Source: Tissierella sp. P1
Lineage (GTDB): Bacteria; Bacillota; Clostridia; Tissierellales; Tissierellaceae
Length of the DNA stretch: 64,000 nucleotides
NCBI RefSeq assembly: GCF_002266425.1
Contig: NZ_NPMN01000018.1
Coordinates: 27,476-91,475 of the forward strand
Direction: 5' to 3'
Made by a program: the position numbers and the translations under genes
In this document: positions 21,050 to 30,800 of the stretch, piece by piece
Position numbering within the stretch: position 1 is the first letter of the stretch
Layout: every line of letters starts with the position of its first letter
Notes under the pieces: model-generated
What the model saw: only the letters and a program-made list of their open reading frames with translations
Told to the model about the DNA's origin: nothing
The model's database searches: none

Positions 21050-21859
21050 ATGAAGCTAAGAAGACTTCATGGAATAAATATAGATATTTTTTTGAGATTA
21101 GTCTTTTTATTAGGTTTTACTGCCTTTTATCTTATGACAATTAAAAAGAATACAGTGACTAACTATGTTCATCCTCGCATAATACCATATATTGCTTTTG
21201 CTATAATTAGCTTTATATTTATAATACTATTTATGATAAAGGAACTTTTTAAAGTTAGGAGAAAGAATACTAAAATAGGTAGATATATTATTTTTTTATT
21301 TCCTGTACTGACAGCATTTATATTTCCGCCTAAGACAATGATTTCTGAAAGTGCGAAATTAAATAAAATTACTTCAAAGAATATAGTAGAGTCAAAAATA
21401 GATGGTGAAAAAGAAATTGAAGGGAATATTTCATCAGAAATATTTGATATATATAGTGATATACTCGATGATGAGGGAAATATTCTTTCTTTAGAAGATG
21501 GTAGAATTATTCTTGATGAAGGTAATTTTATAAAATGGATTGATGAAATATATATAAATGTAGATAAATATGAAGGGAAAAATATCGAATTAACTGGATT
21601 TGTTTTTAGAAATAATGAATTCAAGCAAAATCAATTTGTAATGGGAAGACTTATGATGGTATGCTGTGCAGCTGATACTCAAGTTATAGGCTTTTTATGT
21701 AATTATGATAAGGCATCTGAATTAGAAGAAGGTTCTTGGAATAAGATTAATGGAATTTTAAAAAGCATAGAGGATAATGAAGAGAAAATACCTCTAATTG
21801 AAATTGAGAGTATAGAAGAAGTAAATAAACCAGAGAATGAATTTATATATCCTTATTAA
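21050..21859 (+). CDS. TIGR03943-family putative permease subunit (DUF1980)
   Basis: 269 aa. Three hydrophobic segments in the first 100 residues, then a soluble domain with the family core KYEGKNIELTGFVFRN and RLMMVCCAADTQVIGF (Cys pair). It forms a complex with the COG0701 permease upstream. Last gene of the zinc cluster, with a terminator downstream. Confidence 0.82.
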   Translation: MKLRRLHGINIDIFLRLVFLLGFTAFYLMTIKKNTVTNYVHPRIIPYIAFAIISFIFIILFMIKELFKVRRKNTKIGRYIIFLFPVLTAFIFPPKTMISESAKLNKITSKNIVESKIDGEKEIEGNISSEIFDIYSDILDDEGNILSLEDGRIILDEGNFIKWIDEIYINVDKYEGKNIELTGFVFRNNEFKQNQFVMGRLMMVCCAADTQVIGFLCNYDKASELEEGSWNKINGILKSIEDNEEKIPLIEIESIEEVNKPENEFIYPY

Positions 21860-21906
21860 TAAAGTTTAACATATAATGTATTATAAAAAAATATAAATAT
21901 AAAAGT

Positions 21907-21940
21907 ATGCTGGTTTCTGTAGAAACTAGCATATTTTTAT
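21907..21940 (+). terminator. Terminator of the zinc operon
   Basis: ATGCTGGTTTC, TGTA loop, GAAACTAGCAT, then TTTTT. Confidence 0.85.
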
Positions 21941-22015
21941 ATCTTTAATGTTTATCTTCACCTCCATGTTATTTTTTGCATATTCTAAAGTACAAAAGAA
22001 TATGGGAGGGATTTT

Positions 22016-23416
22016 ATGGACATTCAATTAAATGCTCTACATTATGTATATCTTCTATTTACTCTTTTAATATTAGGGGTAATGATTAAAAAGAGAGATA
22101 CTTCTTTAGTATGTATTTTAGGAGTATTTATACTAGGAATCATTGCTACTTCTTCATTATCTCAAGCAATAATGGGGGTTTTCAACTCTTTCATCTATGC
22201 CATAGTGGAACTAATGGGAACAATCCTTATTATTTCAGTAATAGTAGGGATGAGTACGATTCTAACCAAAACAGGAATAAACGAAATAATGGTCTCACCT
22301 TTTACAAAATTAATAAAGAACCCTACATTAGCTTATTGGGTAATAGGAATACTTATGATGATAATATCTTGGTTTTTTTGGCCATCTCCAGCTGTAGCTC
22401 TAATAGGAGCAGTTATGTTACCAGTGGCAGTTAGTGCTGGATTACCAGCTTTAGCTGTAGCTATGACAATGAATTTATTTGGGCATGGAATAGCATTATC
22501 AGGAGATTTTATTATTCAAGGAGCACCAAAGCTTACAGCAGATGCAGCAGGTATTCCAGTATCACAAGTGATTTCTGCAAGTATTCCATTAGTAATTGTT
22601 ATGGGAGTAGTTACTACAATTACGGCATTTATATTTTTAAAGAGAGATTTGAAAAGCGGAAAAATAAAAGCAGAACAAAAAATCAATAGATTTAAGAATA
22701 AAGAAGAGGGAGATATCTTAAAAAATGTACTAACAATGAAGACCAAGAAAACTTTGGCAGTTGTAACTCCCATATTGTTCGGTATAGACGTTATAATTAT
22801 GTTTATAGCCAATTTACAGGGCGGGGATGCTACAGCTTTAATAGGCGGAACTGCTATATTTATACTTGTATTAGTTTCACTATTGGTTCATAAAGGAAAA
22901 GCTTTAGAAGAGATAACAAAATATTTAGTATCAGGATTTAAATTTGGATTTGAAATATTTGGTCCAGTAATACCCATAGCAGCTTTTTTTTACTTAGGAG
23001 ATGATGGGTTTTTAAAAGTTATTGGTGAATTCTTACCTGAAGGTTCTCAAGGATTAGTGAATGATTTAGGTATTGCCTTAGCTAATATTGTACCATTAAA
23101 TGCTGGAGTAGGAGCAGTGACCATTACATCAGTAGGGGCAATAACAGGCTTAGATGGTTCAGGTTTTTCTGGTATATCTTTAGCAGGCTCTGTGGCTAGA
23201 TTATTTGGAGCCGCAATAGGAAAAGGTGTAGCTACTCTTACGGCCCTAGGTCAAATTGCAGCAATATGGGTAGGAGGAGGAACATTAATACCTTGGGCAG
23301 TCATTCCAGCAGCAGCTATTTGTGGAGTAGATCCTTTTGAATTAACGAGAAGAAACTTTAAACCAGTAGTTATTGGATTGACTATAACTACAATAGTAGC
23401 AATGCTCATTATGTAG
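22016..23416 (+). CDS. Ion-transporter superfamily permease (GntP/CitM-like)
   Basis: 466 aa with about 11-12 hydrophobic segments. Small-residue hairpin-type motifs (WPSPAVALIGAVMLPVAVSAG, NLFGHGIALSGDF, PLNAGVGAVTITSVGAITG) suit a secondary carrier of the ArsB/GntP/CitMHS superfamily. The substrate cannot be read from sequence. RBS GGGAGGG before ATG 22016. Transcribed alone and bounded by terminators. Confidence 0.65.
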   Translation: MDIQLNALHYVYLLFTLLILGVMIKKRDTSLVCILGVFILGIIATSSLSQAIMGVFNSFIYAIVELMGTILIISVIVGMSTILTKTGINEIMVSPFTKLIKNPTLAYWVIGILMMIISWFFWPSPAVALIGAVMLPVAVSAGLPALAVAMTMNLFGHGIALSGDFIIQGAPKLTADAAGIPVSQVISASIPLVIVMGVVTTITAFIFLKRDLKSGKIKAEQKINRFKNKEEGDILKNVLTMKTKKTLAVVTPILFGIDVIIMFIANLQGGDATALIGGTAIFILVLVSLLVHKGKALEEITKYLVSGFKFGFEIFGPVIPIAAFFYLGDDGFLKVIGEFLPEGSQGLVNDLGIALANIVPLNAGVGAVTITSVGAITGLDGSGFSGISLAGSVARLFGAAIGKGVATLTALGQIAAIWVGGGTLIPWAVIPAAAICGVDPFELTRRNFKPVVIGLTITTIVAMLIM

Positions 23417-23471
23417 ATTAACCATTGGATAATATAAGAATTTTAATGTCATTCATTATAAGATTTAATAT

Positions 23472-23516
23472 AAAAAGGCTTCCATTAAAGTACTAATAAT
23501 TTAAGGAAGCCTTTTT
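23472..23516 (+). terminator. Bidirectional-type terminator
   Basis: AAAAAGGCTTCC and GGAAGCCTTTTT flank a 21-nt loop. Confidence 0.8.
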
Positions 23517-23640
23517 CCTATTTTAATAAAAATACATGCAATATAAAATTGTATGATATAATAATATCAATATAGAGAATAGTTTGGCAAAATAAAGGCA
23601 TAAAAATAATAATAAATTATTAAGAAAGGGAGATGTAAAA

Positions 23641-24065
23641 TGAGTAGGATTAGTATAATTACGTGAAATTAAGTCCAGCAAACCATTTATTTGATTAAAA
23701 ATGAAAATCCTAATCCTGATGCATTTAAGGAAGTAAGAGGAAGAAAAGGATGGAAAGAAGCAAGCTTTGACCAAAACTTAGGGTTGCTGTTGCCAGTGGA
23801 TTGGGAAATGCAGGAAAGCTAATAGAGGCTATTAGAGTGGGAACTGCTGAATATGACTTTGTTGAGATTAGGCCTGTCCTATAGGCTGCGCTAGTGGAGG
23901 AGGACAGCTAGAGGATGGTAAGGAATTAGCTAATGAAAGAGATGAGATACTATATGGATTAGATAAGGTGAATAATTTACGTTTCTCACATAAAAATCCG
24001 TCAGTTATAAAATGCTATTAAGAGTATTTGGGGAAGCCGTTGTCACATAAATCACACAAACTACT
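23641..24065 (+). pseudogene. Relic of [FeFe]-hydrogenase catalytic C-terminal region
   Basis: Read across frames, this stretch gives PNPDAFKEVRGRKGWKEA, then RVAVASGLGNAGKLIEAIR, GTAEYDFVEIR.CPIGCASGGGQ, LANERDEILYGLDKVNNLRF and KEYLGKPLSHKSHKLLHT. These are the C-terminal H-cluster cysteine motif and the tail of [FeFe]-hydrogenase. Several frameshifts and the loss of about two thirds of the protein make it non-functional. A good RBS (AAGGGAG) and ATG 23641 now lead into only a short peptide. Confidence 0.75.
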
Positions 24066-24100
24066 TCATACCAATCAAAAAGATTGGTAAAATATAAGTT

Positions 24101-24138
24101 AAAACCTCTAAGTATGGGTAACTATACTTAGAGGTTTT
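24101..24138 (+). terminator. Rho-independent terminator
   Basis: AAAACCTCTAAGTAT and ATACTTAGAGGTTTT pair around GGGTAACT. It lies after the hydrogenase relic and before the ABC importer. Confidence 0.85.
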
Positions 24139-24174
24139 ATCAACAGCAAAGTCAGACTAAAAAATATAAGGAGC

Positions 24175-25164
24175 ATGAAAAAGATGAAAAAAACATTATT
24201 ATTGTATTTATTCTTAATTATTGTAATACTAGGAGTGATAGGCTGTAATAAATTAGATACTTTGCAAAAAGAGCCTAAGATTATTAAATTTATTTATCAA
24301 GATGGGACACCTGCTTTAACAGCTGCTAAGTTGGCTAAAGAAAATCCAATTATTGATGAGAGTATAACTATTGAATATGAAATGGAAAAATCTCCGGATT
24401 TATTAGTCACAAAGATATTAAAAGGGGAAGCAGATATTGCCATAGTTCCATCAAATCTAGCAGCTCAGGCATTTAATAAGGAACTGCCATATAAAATAGT
24501 AGGTACATCTGTATGGGGCTCACTCTATCTAGCTAGTGCAGAAGATATAAAGAATTTTGAGGAATTAAAAGATAAGGAAATATATACCTTTGGGAAGGGA
24601 CTTACTCCAGATATAGTTCTTAGATATGTTTTATCTAAAAATGAAATTGTTCCAGATAAGGATGTGAAGATTACATATTTAAATGCTGCTTCAGAGGTTG
24701 GTCCTATATTTATCAGTGGAAAATCTAATTTAGCCGTTTTAGCAGAACCTTTGTTAACTACTGTGAGGATGAAGAAACAGGATACTAAAGTGATTTTTGA
24801 CCTTAACGAAGAATGGGCTAATGTAACAGGAACGACTAAAGGCTATCCTCAGGCTAGCTTAATAATTAAAGAAGACTTAATAGAGAATAATATAGAATTT
24901 GTGAAACAATTTATTGATATATATGAGGAAAGTAGGAAATGGGCAAAGGAAAATGGAGAAGAACTAGGAGAATATTCGGAGGAATTGGGAATTAGTGTAG
25001 CGAAGGAGACAATAGAGAAAGGGATAATATGGACTAATATAGAATCCTTTGATATAAGAGACGGTAAAGAAGAATATAATGCCTATTATGGAGCAATATT
25101 AGATTTTGCACCGGATTTTATAGGAGGAAAAATGCCTGATGAAAAAATTTATTTTGAAAGATAG
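24175..25164 (+). CDS. ABC importer substrate-binding lipoprotein (NitT/TauT/ThiY-type)
   Basis: 329 aa. Lipobox VIGC after a hydrophobic signal (residue about 24), then an NMT1/SsuA-like periplasmic-binding fold: GTPALTAAKLAKENP, KGEADIAIVPSNLAAQAF, TPDIVLRYVLSKNEI. The ligand is not determined; family members bind nitrate, sulfonates, thiamine precursors and others. No TPP riboswitch or other aptamer is seen upstream. Its end overlaps the permease gene by 26 bp. Confidence 0.82.
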   Translation: MKKMKKTLLLYLFLIIVILGVIGCNKLDTLQKEPKIIKFIYQDGTPALTAAKLAKENPIIDESITIEYEMEKSPDLLVTKILKGEADIAIVPSNLAAQAFNKELPYKIVGTSVWGSLYLASAEDIKNFEELKDKEIYTFGKGLTPDIVLRYVLSKNEIVPDKDVKITYLNAASEVGPIFISGKSNLAVLAEPLLTTVRMKKQDTKVIFDLNEEWANVTGTTKGYPQASLIIKEDLIENNIEFVKQFIDIYEESRKWAKENGEELGEYSEELGISVAKETIEKGIIWTNIESFDIRDGKEEYNAYYGAILDFAPDFIGGKMPDEKIYFER

Positions 25165-25894
25165 GAAATTATCTATCATTTCAAAAATCTTAATAATAAT
25201 CATATGGATATTGCTATCGGTATTTATAGACAATGAAGTGATATTTCCTACAATAAAGAGTACTTTTAGTAGTCTTGTAGATATAGCCACAAATTCAAAT
25301 TTTTTAATTATTATTGGCTATTCTCTCCTAAGAAGTTTAATTGGATTTATGATATCATTGTTTTTAGCCATGGTGATAGGAATTTTTTCTAGTATCTTTA
25401 AAACTATATATTATTTAATGGTTCCTATAATAAACTTTTTAAGCTCAGTACCGACTATGGCTATTATTATATTGGCTCTCATATGGTTGGATAATGAGAT
25501 GGTACCGATTTTTGTAGGATTTATTATGGTATTTCCTATATTATATGAAACGGTTTTGAATGGAATATTAAACGTGGATAAAAAAATTATAGCTATGGCA
25601 GAAATATACAAGGTAGATAAGTCTACTATTATAAAGGATATCTACATACCAAGTATCTTGCTAAGTTTAAATAATATTATATCTTCTGCATTGGGGATTA
25701 ATCTAAAGATGGTAATTGCAGGAGAAGTATTATCACAGCCTAAATATGCCATAGGAAGTAATTTGCAATTACAGAAGATGTACTTGAATACTTCAGGAGT
25801 TTTTGCTTGGATAATAGTAATTCTTCTTATTTCTAAAATATTTAAATATATACTGGAAGGGATAAAAAATTTATGTATCAGGTCAAGAATATAA
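25139..25894 (+). CDS. ABC importer permease (SsuC/TauC-type)
   Basis: 251 aa BPD_transp_1 permease with about six hydrophobic segments. The EAA-loop region is DKKIIAMAEIYKVDKSTIIKDIYIPSIL (residues about 145-172). It starts inside the end of the binding-protein gene and overlaps the ATPase gene by 22 bp, so the three genes form one translationally coupled operon. Confidence 0.88.
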   Translation: MKKFILKDRKLSIISKILIIIIWILLSVFIDNEVIFPTIKSTFSSLVDIATNSNFLIIIGYSLLRSLIGFMISLFLAMVIGIFSSIFKTIYYLMVPIINFLSSVPTMAIIILALIWLDNEMVPIFVGFIMVFPILYETVLNGILNVDKKIIAMAEIYKVDKSTIIKDIYIPSILLSLNNIISSALGINLKMVIAGEVLSQPKYAIGSNLQLQKMYLNTSGVFAWIIVILLISKIFKYILEGIKNLCIRSRI

Positions 25895-26556
25895 TAAAAG
25901 GCTACAATGAGTTAAAGGTATTAGAGGATATTAGCATTGATTTTCCTAAAAACAAAACAATATGTATTTTAGGACCATCAGGATGTGGAAAAACTACTCT
26001 TTTAAATATAATATCGGGAATAATAAAAGAGTATTCAGGAAAGATAATAGGATTTGAAGATGATATATCCTTTGTATTTCAAGAAGATAGACTTATTCCA
26101 TGGAAAAATGTAAGTTCTAATATAGAATTTGTTTTGAAAAATAAAATGAATAAAGAGAAAATAGAGACTACTATAGAAAGGTATTTAAAATTAGTCAATT
26201 TAGAGGAATACAGATATTATTATCCCAAGGACCTTAGTGGTGGAATGCGACAAAAGATAAGTATATTGAGGGCTTTTGCTTATCCATCCAACTTACTTAT
26301 AATGGACGAGCCTTTTAAATCCTTAGATATCAATAGTAAGCAAGTATTAATAGATTTTTTTAAGGAACTGAGAATAACGGAAAATAGAACCTGTATAATA
26401 GTAACCCATGATATAGAAGAGGCTTTAACCTTAGGAGATAAAATTATAATATTAACAGAAAAACCTACTAAGGTAAGGAAGATAATGGAGTTAAATGGAA
26501 GTGAAGAAAACAAGATTAAGTTAAGGGAAATAATAGAAAAGGAGTTAATAATGTAA
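25873..26556 (+). CDS. ABC importer ATP-binding protein (SsuB/TauB-type)
   Basis: 227 aa. Walker A GPSGCGKTTL, Q-loop FVFQEDRLIPW, signature LSGGMRQKI, Walker B LLIMDEPFKSLD and H-loop VTHDIEEAL. The RLIPW-type Q-loop is common to the nitrate/taurine ATPase family. Last gene of the importer operon. Confidence 0.9.
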   Translation: MYQVKNIIKGYNELKVLEDISIDFPKNKTICILGPSGCGKTTLLNIISGIIKEYSGKIIGFEDDISFVFQEDRLIPWKNVSSNIEFVLKNKMNKEKIETTIERYLKLVNLEEYRYYYPKDLSGGMRQKISILRAFAYPSNLLIMDEPFKSLDINSKQVLIDFFKELRITENRTCIIVTHDIEEALTLGDKIIILTEKPTKVRKIMELNGSEENKIKLREIIEKELIM

Positions 26557-26765
26557 TAATCAACTTAGAATACCTACCTTATTTAAGATATAATAAATCA
26601 TAATACTACCTTATATTTATGCAAATGGAGATAGAAAGGGGGATAAATTTATAAGCCCTATGTATGAGGTTTATTTTATATCCAAAGTAATATATGCCAT
26701 AGCAGGTATTCATATGATAAGCAAAGAAATTTAATTTTAAAATGTTCTTAGATTTAATAGTTAAA

Positions 26766-26798
26766 GGGTAGGTTTTAGCAAAGACTAAAAACCTACCC
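26766..26798. terminator. Bidirectional terminator between convergent operons
   Basis: GGGTAGGTTTT and AAAACCTACCC around a short loop, shared by the importer operon (+) and the exporter operon (-). The rest of 26557-26810 shows no gene. Confidence 0.8.
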
Positions 26799-26810
26799 TA
26801 TCTATTTTAC

Positions 26811-28628
26811 TTATCCTAATACATTCATACTTTTTTCTTCAATGAACTGATTAGTATATAGATTATAATAATAGCCCTTCTTCTTAATCAATTCCTTATG
26901 GTTTCCTGCTTCTTCAATTTTTCCATTTCTTATAACTAAAATCCTATCTGCATTTTTTATGGTAGATAGTCTATGAGCTATAACAAAGGAAGTTCTTCCA
27001 TCTAGTACTTTGTGAATAGCATCTTGAATAATCTTTTCAGTTTCTGTATCTATAGATGAAGTAGCCTCATCTAGTACAAATAGCCTTGGGTTACGGACAA
27101 CTGCTCTTGCAAAGGATATAAGCTGCTTTTGGCCAGTTGAAAGTAAGCCTCCCCCTTCACCAACTTGAGTATCATATCCCTTTTCAGTATCCATAATAAA
27201 GCTATGGGCATCAACTAATTTACTTGCAGCTATAATTTCTTCATCTGTAGCATCTAGATTACCATATTTAATATTTTCTTTTATAGTACCACTGAATAGA
27301 TGAGGAGCTTGTAGTACATATCCAAGATTTTCATGTATCCAGTTTTGTGGCATATCTTTATAATTTATACCATCGATTAAAATCTCACCAGATGTAGGTT
27401 CATAAAATCTACAAAATAGATTTACTATAGTTGATTTTCCTGAGCCAGTTTCACCAACTAAGGCTATAGTCTCACCTGGTTTAACCTTTAAGTTAAAATT
27501 ATCAAGTATAGTTTCTCCGGTCTTATAAGAAAAGGATACATTTTTAAATTCAATAGCTCCCTTAATCCCAGGCCAAAGTTCTCTTTTAGGATTTAGCAAG
27601 TCTCCATATTTCTCTTTTACCTCACCACTATCTATTATAGCAGGTACTTCATTCAATAAAGAGAAAACTCTTTCAGCTGAAGCTTGAGCTGCCTGCAACT
27701 CCGCAAATATTACAGCTATCTGACGCACTGGCTCGTAAAATTGAGCTGTATAAGATATAAAAGCTACCAATGTTCCATAGGAAATAGCACCTAGTAAGAC
27801 TCCTTTACCACCATAATTTAAAGCTAAAGCAGTACCTATACTACCTAGAGTAAGTATAATAGGTAAATAAACAGAGGAGATCACAGTAGCTCTTATGGAA
27901 TTATCTCTCATGGATGTGGTTATCTCAGAAAATTCCTGAAGATTAATATCTTCTCTAACTAATGTTTTTGTAGTTTTAGCTCCCTGAATATCCTCATTAT
28001 AGGCAGCTGTAATCTTGGAGTTTATTTTTCTCACATCTCTTTGAGCCTTTAGTATTTTCTTTTGAAAATAAAAGCTGATAATTGCTAATATCGGTATTAC
28101 AGATAATGTAATTAAAGCTAATTTAAAGTTTAATCTAATCATTGCAATGGTTACAGCAGTCATCATGGAGAAACCCCATGCAAGATCTACCAATGACCAA
28201 GATATGGTCTCTGATAGCCTACCTATATCAGAGGTCATTCTTGCCATTAACCATCCAACAGCCTTATCATCATAATAGGATAGAGGTAAAAGCTGAAGCT
28301 TTTCAAATCCTATCTTTCTAATATCATAAGCCATTTTTGTTTCTAGTTTACCAGCTAGAGATATGAATAGATAAACCGTAAGAGCTAGCGCAATTACTGC
28401 AGAAAAATAAACAAAACCAAATTTTTCTATTCCAGCTAAAGTATTTTTTTCTATAAAATTATCTATAGCATATTTCGTCATTAGAGGAAAAATAGAATCC
28501 AATATCCCAAGGCATATCATCATTAAAGCCAATATTCCAAACTCAAGTTTATATGGTTTTAAATATTTAAAGAAATCTTTCCATATATTAATCTGTATCT
28601 TATCTTGGTTATTATTTTCTTGTGTCAA
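26811..28628 (-). CDS. Heterodimeric ABC exporter subunit (BmrD-like, consensus Walker B)
   Basis: 605 aa half-transporter: six transmembrane helices (residues about 20-320), then an NBD with Walker A GETGSGKSTI and Walker B LFVLDEATSSID with the catalytic Glu. The signature is degenerate (LLSTGQKQL instead of LSGGQ). This complements the partner subunit, whose Walker B lacks Glu. Together they make one degenerate and one active ATP site, as in BmrCD or TM287/288. TTG start at 28628, 11 bp after the partner gene. Multidrug or lipid export is likely; the substrate is unknown. Confidence 0.87.
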   Translation of the reverse strand: MTQENNNQDKIQINIWKDFFKYLKPYKLEFGILALMMICLGILDSIFPLMTKYAIDNFIEKNTLAGIEKFGFVYFSAVIALALTVYLFISLAGKLETKMAYDIRKIGFEKLQLLPLSYYDDKAVGWLMARMTSDIGRLSETISWSLVDLAWGFSMMTAVTIAMIRLNFKLALITLSVIPILAIISFYFQKKILKAQRDVRKINSKITAAYNEDIQGAKTTKTLVREDINLQEFSEITTSMRDNSIRATVISSVYLPIILTLGSIGTALALNYGGKGVLLGAISYGTLVAFISYTAQFYEPVRQIAVIFAELQAAQASAERVFSLLNEVPAIIDSGEVKEKYGDLLNPKRELWPGIKGAIEFKNVSFSYKTGETILDNFNLKVKPGETIALVGETGSGKSTIVNLFCRFYEPTSGEILIDGINYKDMPQNWIHENLGYVLQAPHLFSGTIKENIKYGNLDATDEEIIAASKLVDAHSFIMDTEKGYDTQVGEGGGLLSTGQKQLISFARAVVRNPRLFVLDEATSSIDTETEKIIQDAIHKVLDGRTSFVIAHRLSTIKNADRILVIRNGKIEEAGNHKELIKKKGYYYNLYTNQFIEEKSMNVLG

Positions 28629-28639
28629 ATTAACACCCC

Positions 28640-30433
28640 CTATGCATTTATTACTTCATCATCTAATGAATTTTGTATGGTATATACTCGTTTATATAGC
28701 CCTTCTTCATTAATTAAATCATTATGAGTACCTCTTTGAATGATTTTTCCCTTATCTATTACCAGTATCATATCTGCTTCAGATACAGTTGAAATTCTAT
28801 GGGATATGATAATAGTAGTAGCTTTATTTTTTCTACTGCCTAAAGCCTTTCTAATGGAAATATCCGTCTCAGTATCTACTGCAGATAATGAGTCATCAAA
28901 TATAACAATTGGACAGTCATTGATAATAGTTCTTGCAATTGCCATTCTTTGCTTTTGACCCCCAGATAGTGAAACACCACGTTCTCCTACGATAGTTTCA
29001 TAGCCAGATTCAAAGGATTTTATATCTTCATGGATGGAAGCAGTTTTCGCAGCCATAATTACCTTTTCATCTTTTAAAGATGGATTAGCTAGCCTAATAT
29101 TCTCTCTTATATTTTTAGCATAAAGGAAAGGCTCCTGTAGTACTAATCCAACATTTTTTCTAATCCAAGATTTATCTATAGTATTTAGCTCAATACCGTC
29201 AATCTTTATAGAACCATGACTATATTCATATAATCTTGGTAATAAATGTACTAAAGAAGATTTACCAGATCCTGTAGGTCCTATTAAAGCAATGGTTTCA
29301 CCAGTTTCAACATCAAATGAAAGATCTGATAAAACTGGTTTATTTTCCTCATACTCAAAATAAACATTTTTAAATTCTATATTACCTTTGATATTAGGCT
29401 TATGGTTATTCTCATCTAATATCTCTATTGGTTCCGCAAATATTTCATCAATTCTTTTTAATGATACAAATGCCTTACCCATATCTGTTAGGGTTCTACC
29501 CATTTGTCTAACTGGCCAGATTATCATATTAATATAACTGACAAAAGCTACAAAAGACCCAAGTGACAATTCACCTTCATATGCAAGGTAGCTACCAACT
29601 ATAATAACAAATCCAACTTGAGACATACTAAGTAAATCAGATAATCCCCAATAAGCTGATAAGTTTTTTATTAGCTTATAAGTTAGGTCTCTATATTCTA
29701 AATTTTTCTCATCAAATTTATCAACTTCAAATTTTTGTCTAGAAAAGGCTTTTACAACTCTAACCCCTGTTAAATTTTCTTGAAGAGTAGTAGTCATTCT
29801 TGCTTCTGCCTCGTCCGAGGCTTCAAAAGCCTTTTTTACTTTAGTAAAAAATATAAATGAAAATAAAAATGTTATAGGTAATACTATTATAGATATCATA
29901 GCCATCTTAATGTTCATGGTGAACATTACATAAAGTATAAAAATCAACATAAACATTGATCCTACAACCTCTACAAGTTGTATAGCTAAAAATCTTCTTA
30001 TAGTATCTACGTCAGATGTACATTTTTGTATAAGCTCTCCAGTCTCTGACTTAACATGATATTCATAGGGGAGCCTCTGTATATGATCATAGAGTTTATC
30101 CCTTATTCTCTGAGTAGTATTTTCTGCAGATTGACTAGCTAGGGTATTCTTTAGATATAAGAATATTCCTCTTAAAATAGCTACAGAAACAAGCAAAAGA
30201 CCTATAATCCACAGTTTTTCTTTTAAAAATTCTTTTCCACCTAAGAAATCAACAATTCTCTGAATGGTTGAAGAGGCAATTACTTCATCGCCAATTATAC
30301 TATCAATTGTTGTTCTTAAGATAAGAGGGGTGACAGTAGTAAGTATTTGAGATATAAGAATTGATATCATTCCAAATAAATAAATAATCCTGTACCCTTT
30401 CATAAATTTTAGTAGTTTTTTAAAATCCCTCAT
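28640..30433 (-). CDS. Heterodimeric ABC exporter subunit (BmrC-like, degenerate Walker B)
   Basis: 597 aa. Six transmembrane helices, then an NBD with Walker A GPTGSGKSSL, intact signature LSGGQKQRM and Walker B IVIFDDSLSAVD. In Walker B an Asp replaces the catalytic Glu, the mark of the non-canonical subunit of heterodimeric exporters. RBS GGAGGGAGAG. It is the first structural gene after a leader peptide and two terminator hairpins, so expression is probably controlled by attenuation. Confidence 0.87.
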   Translation of the reverse strand: MRDFKKLLKFMKGYRIIYLFGMISILISQILTTVTPLILRTTIDSIIGDEVIASSTIQRIVDFLGGKEFLKEKLWIIGLLLVSVAILRGIFLYLKNTLASQSAENTTQRIRDKLYDHIQRLPYEYHVKSETGELIQKCTSDVDTIRRFLAIQLVEVVGSMFMLIFILYVMFTMNIKMAMISIIVLPITFLFSFIFFTKVKKAFEASDEAEARMTTTLQENLTGVRVVKAFSRQKFEVDKFDEKNLEYRDLTYKLIKNLSAYWGLSDLLSMSQVGFVIIVGSYLAYEGELSLGSFVAFVSYINMIIWPVRQMGRTLTDMGKAFVSLKRIDEIFAEPIEILDENNHKPNIKGNIEFKNVYFEYEENKPVLSDLSFDVETGETIALIGPTGSGKSSLVHLLPRLYEYSHGSIKIDGIELNTIDKSWIRKNVGLVLQEPFLYAKNIRENIRLANPSLKDEKVIMAAKTASIHEDIKSFESGYETIVGERGVSLSGGQKQRMAIARTIINDCPIVIFDDSLSAVDTETDISIRKALGSRKNKATTIIISHRISTVSEADMILVIDKGKIIQRGTHNDLINEEGLYKRVYTIQNSLDDEVINA

Positions 30434-30450
30434 TCTCTCCCTCCTTAATT

Positions 30451-30478
30451 AAAAAACCATAGGTATATACCTATGGTT
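30451..30478 (-). terminator. Second leader hairpin, directly before the exporter RBS
   Basis: On the minus strand a 22-bp perfect palindrome (arm ACCATAGGTAT) is followed by T6. It ends about 5 nt before the RBS of the first exporter gene. The stem sequence is shared with the upstream hairpin, so the two can swap partners. Confidence 0.75.
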
Positions 30479-30531
30479 GATTATTTCTATGTAGAGACAC
30501 GGATACCCTAATAAGGATACTACAAAAATAT

Positions 30532-30560
30532 AAAAAACCATAGGCGAACACACCTATGGT
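30532..30560 (-). terminator. First leader terminator after the leader peptide
   Basis: Minus strand: ACCATAGG, loop TGTGTTCG, CCTATGGT, then T6. It lies 22 nt downstream of the leader-peptide stop. Confidence 0.8.
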
Positions 30561-30581
30561 ATAAAACTCAGTAGCAAAAAA

Positions 30582-30659
30582 TTAAATCTTGTACCCAGGT
30601 CGTGTTGTTAAAATTATTAAGTTTTCTTTGTTGTTAAGTACAAAATTCATTCTGATCAT
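30582..30659 (-). CDS. 25-aa leader peptide of the ABC exporter operon (BmrB-like)
   Basis: ATG 30659 has a perfect RBS AAAGGAGG 8 nt upstream. The peptide starts MIRMNFVLNNKEN and ends TTRPGYKI. It is followed by two terminators and then the exporter genes. In B. subtilis, bmrCD is controlled by ribosome stalling on the bmrB leader in the presence of ribosome-targeting antibiotics, and this layout is the same. I saw no direct sequence identity to BmrB. Codons for TTRP (ACAACACGACC) are partly complementary to GGTGTGTT in the first terminator, so ribosome position could influence folding. Confidence 0.75.
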   Translation of the reverse strand: MIRMNFVLNNKENLIILTTRPGYKI

Positions 30660-30800
30660 CTTCACGACCTCCTTTCTTATATTTGCCAATAATATAATTA
30701 TATATGAAAATTTGGAAAAATCAAGCTTTATTTTGTAAAAAATGATAAAGATAAAACAAAAGAATGTTTCTTCAAATTAAAAGAAGCATTCTTTTGAAAA

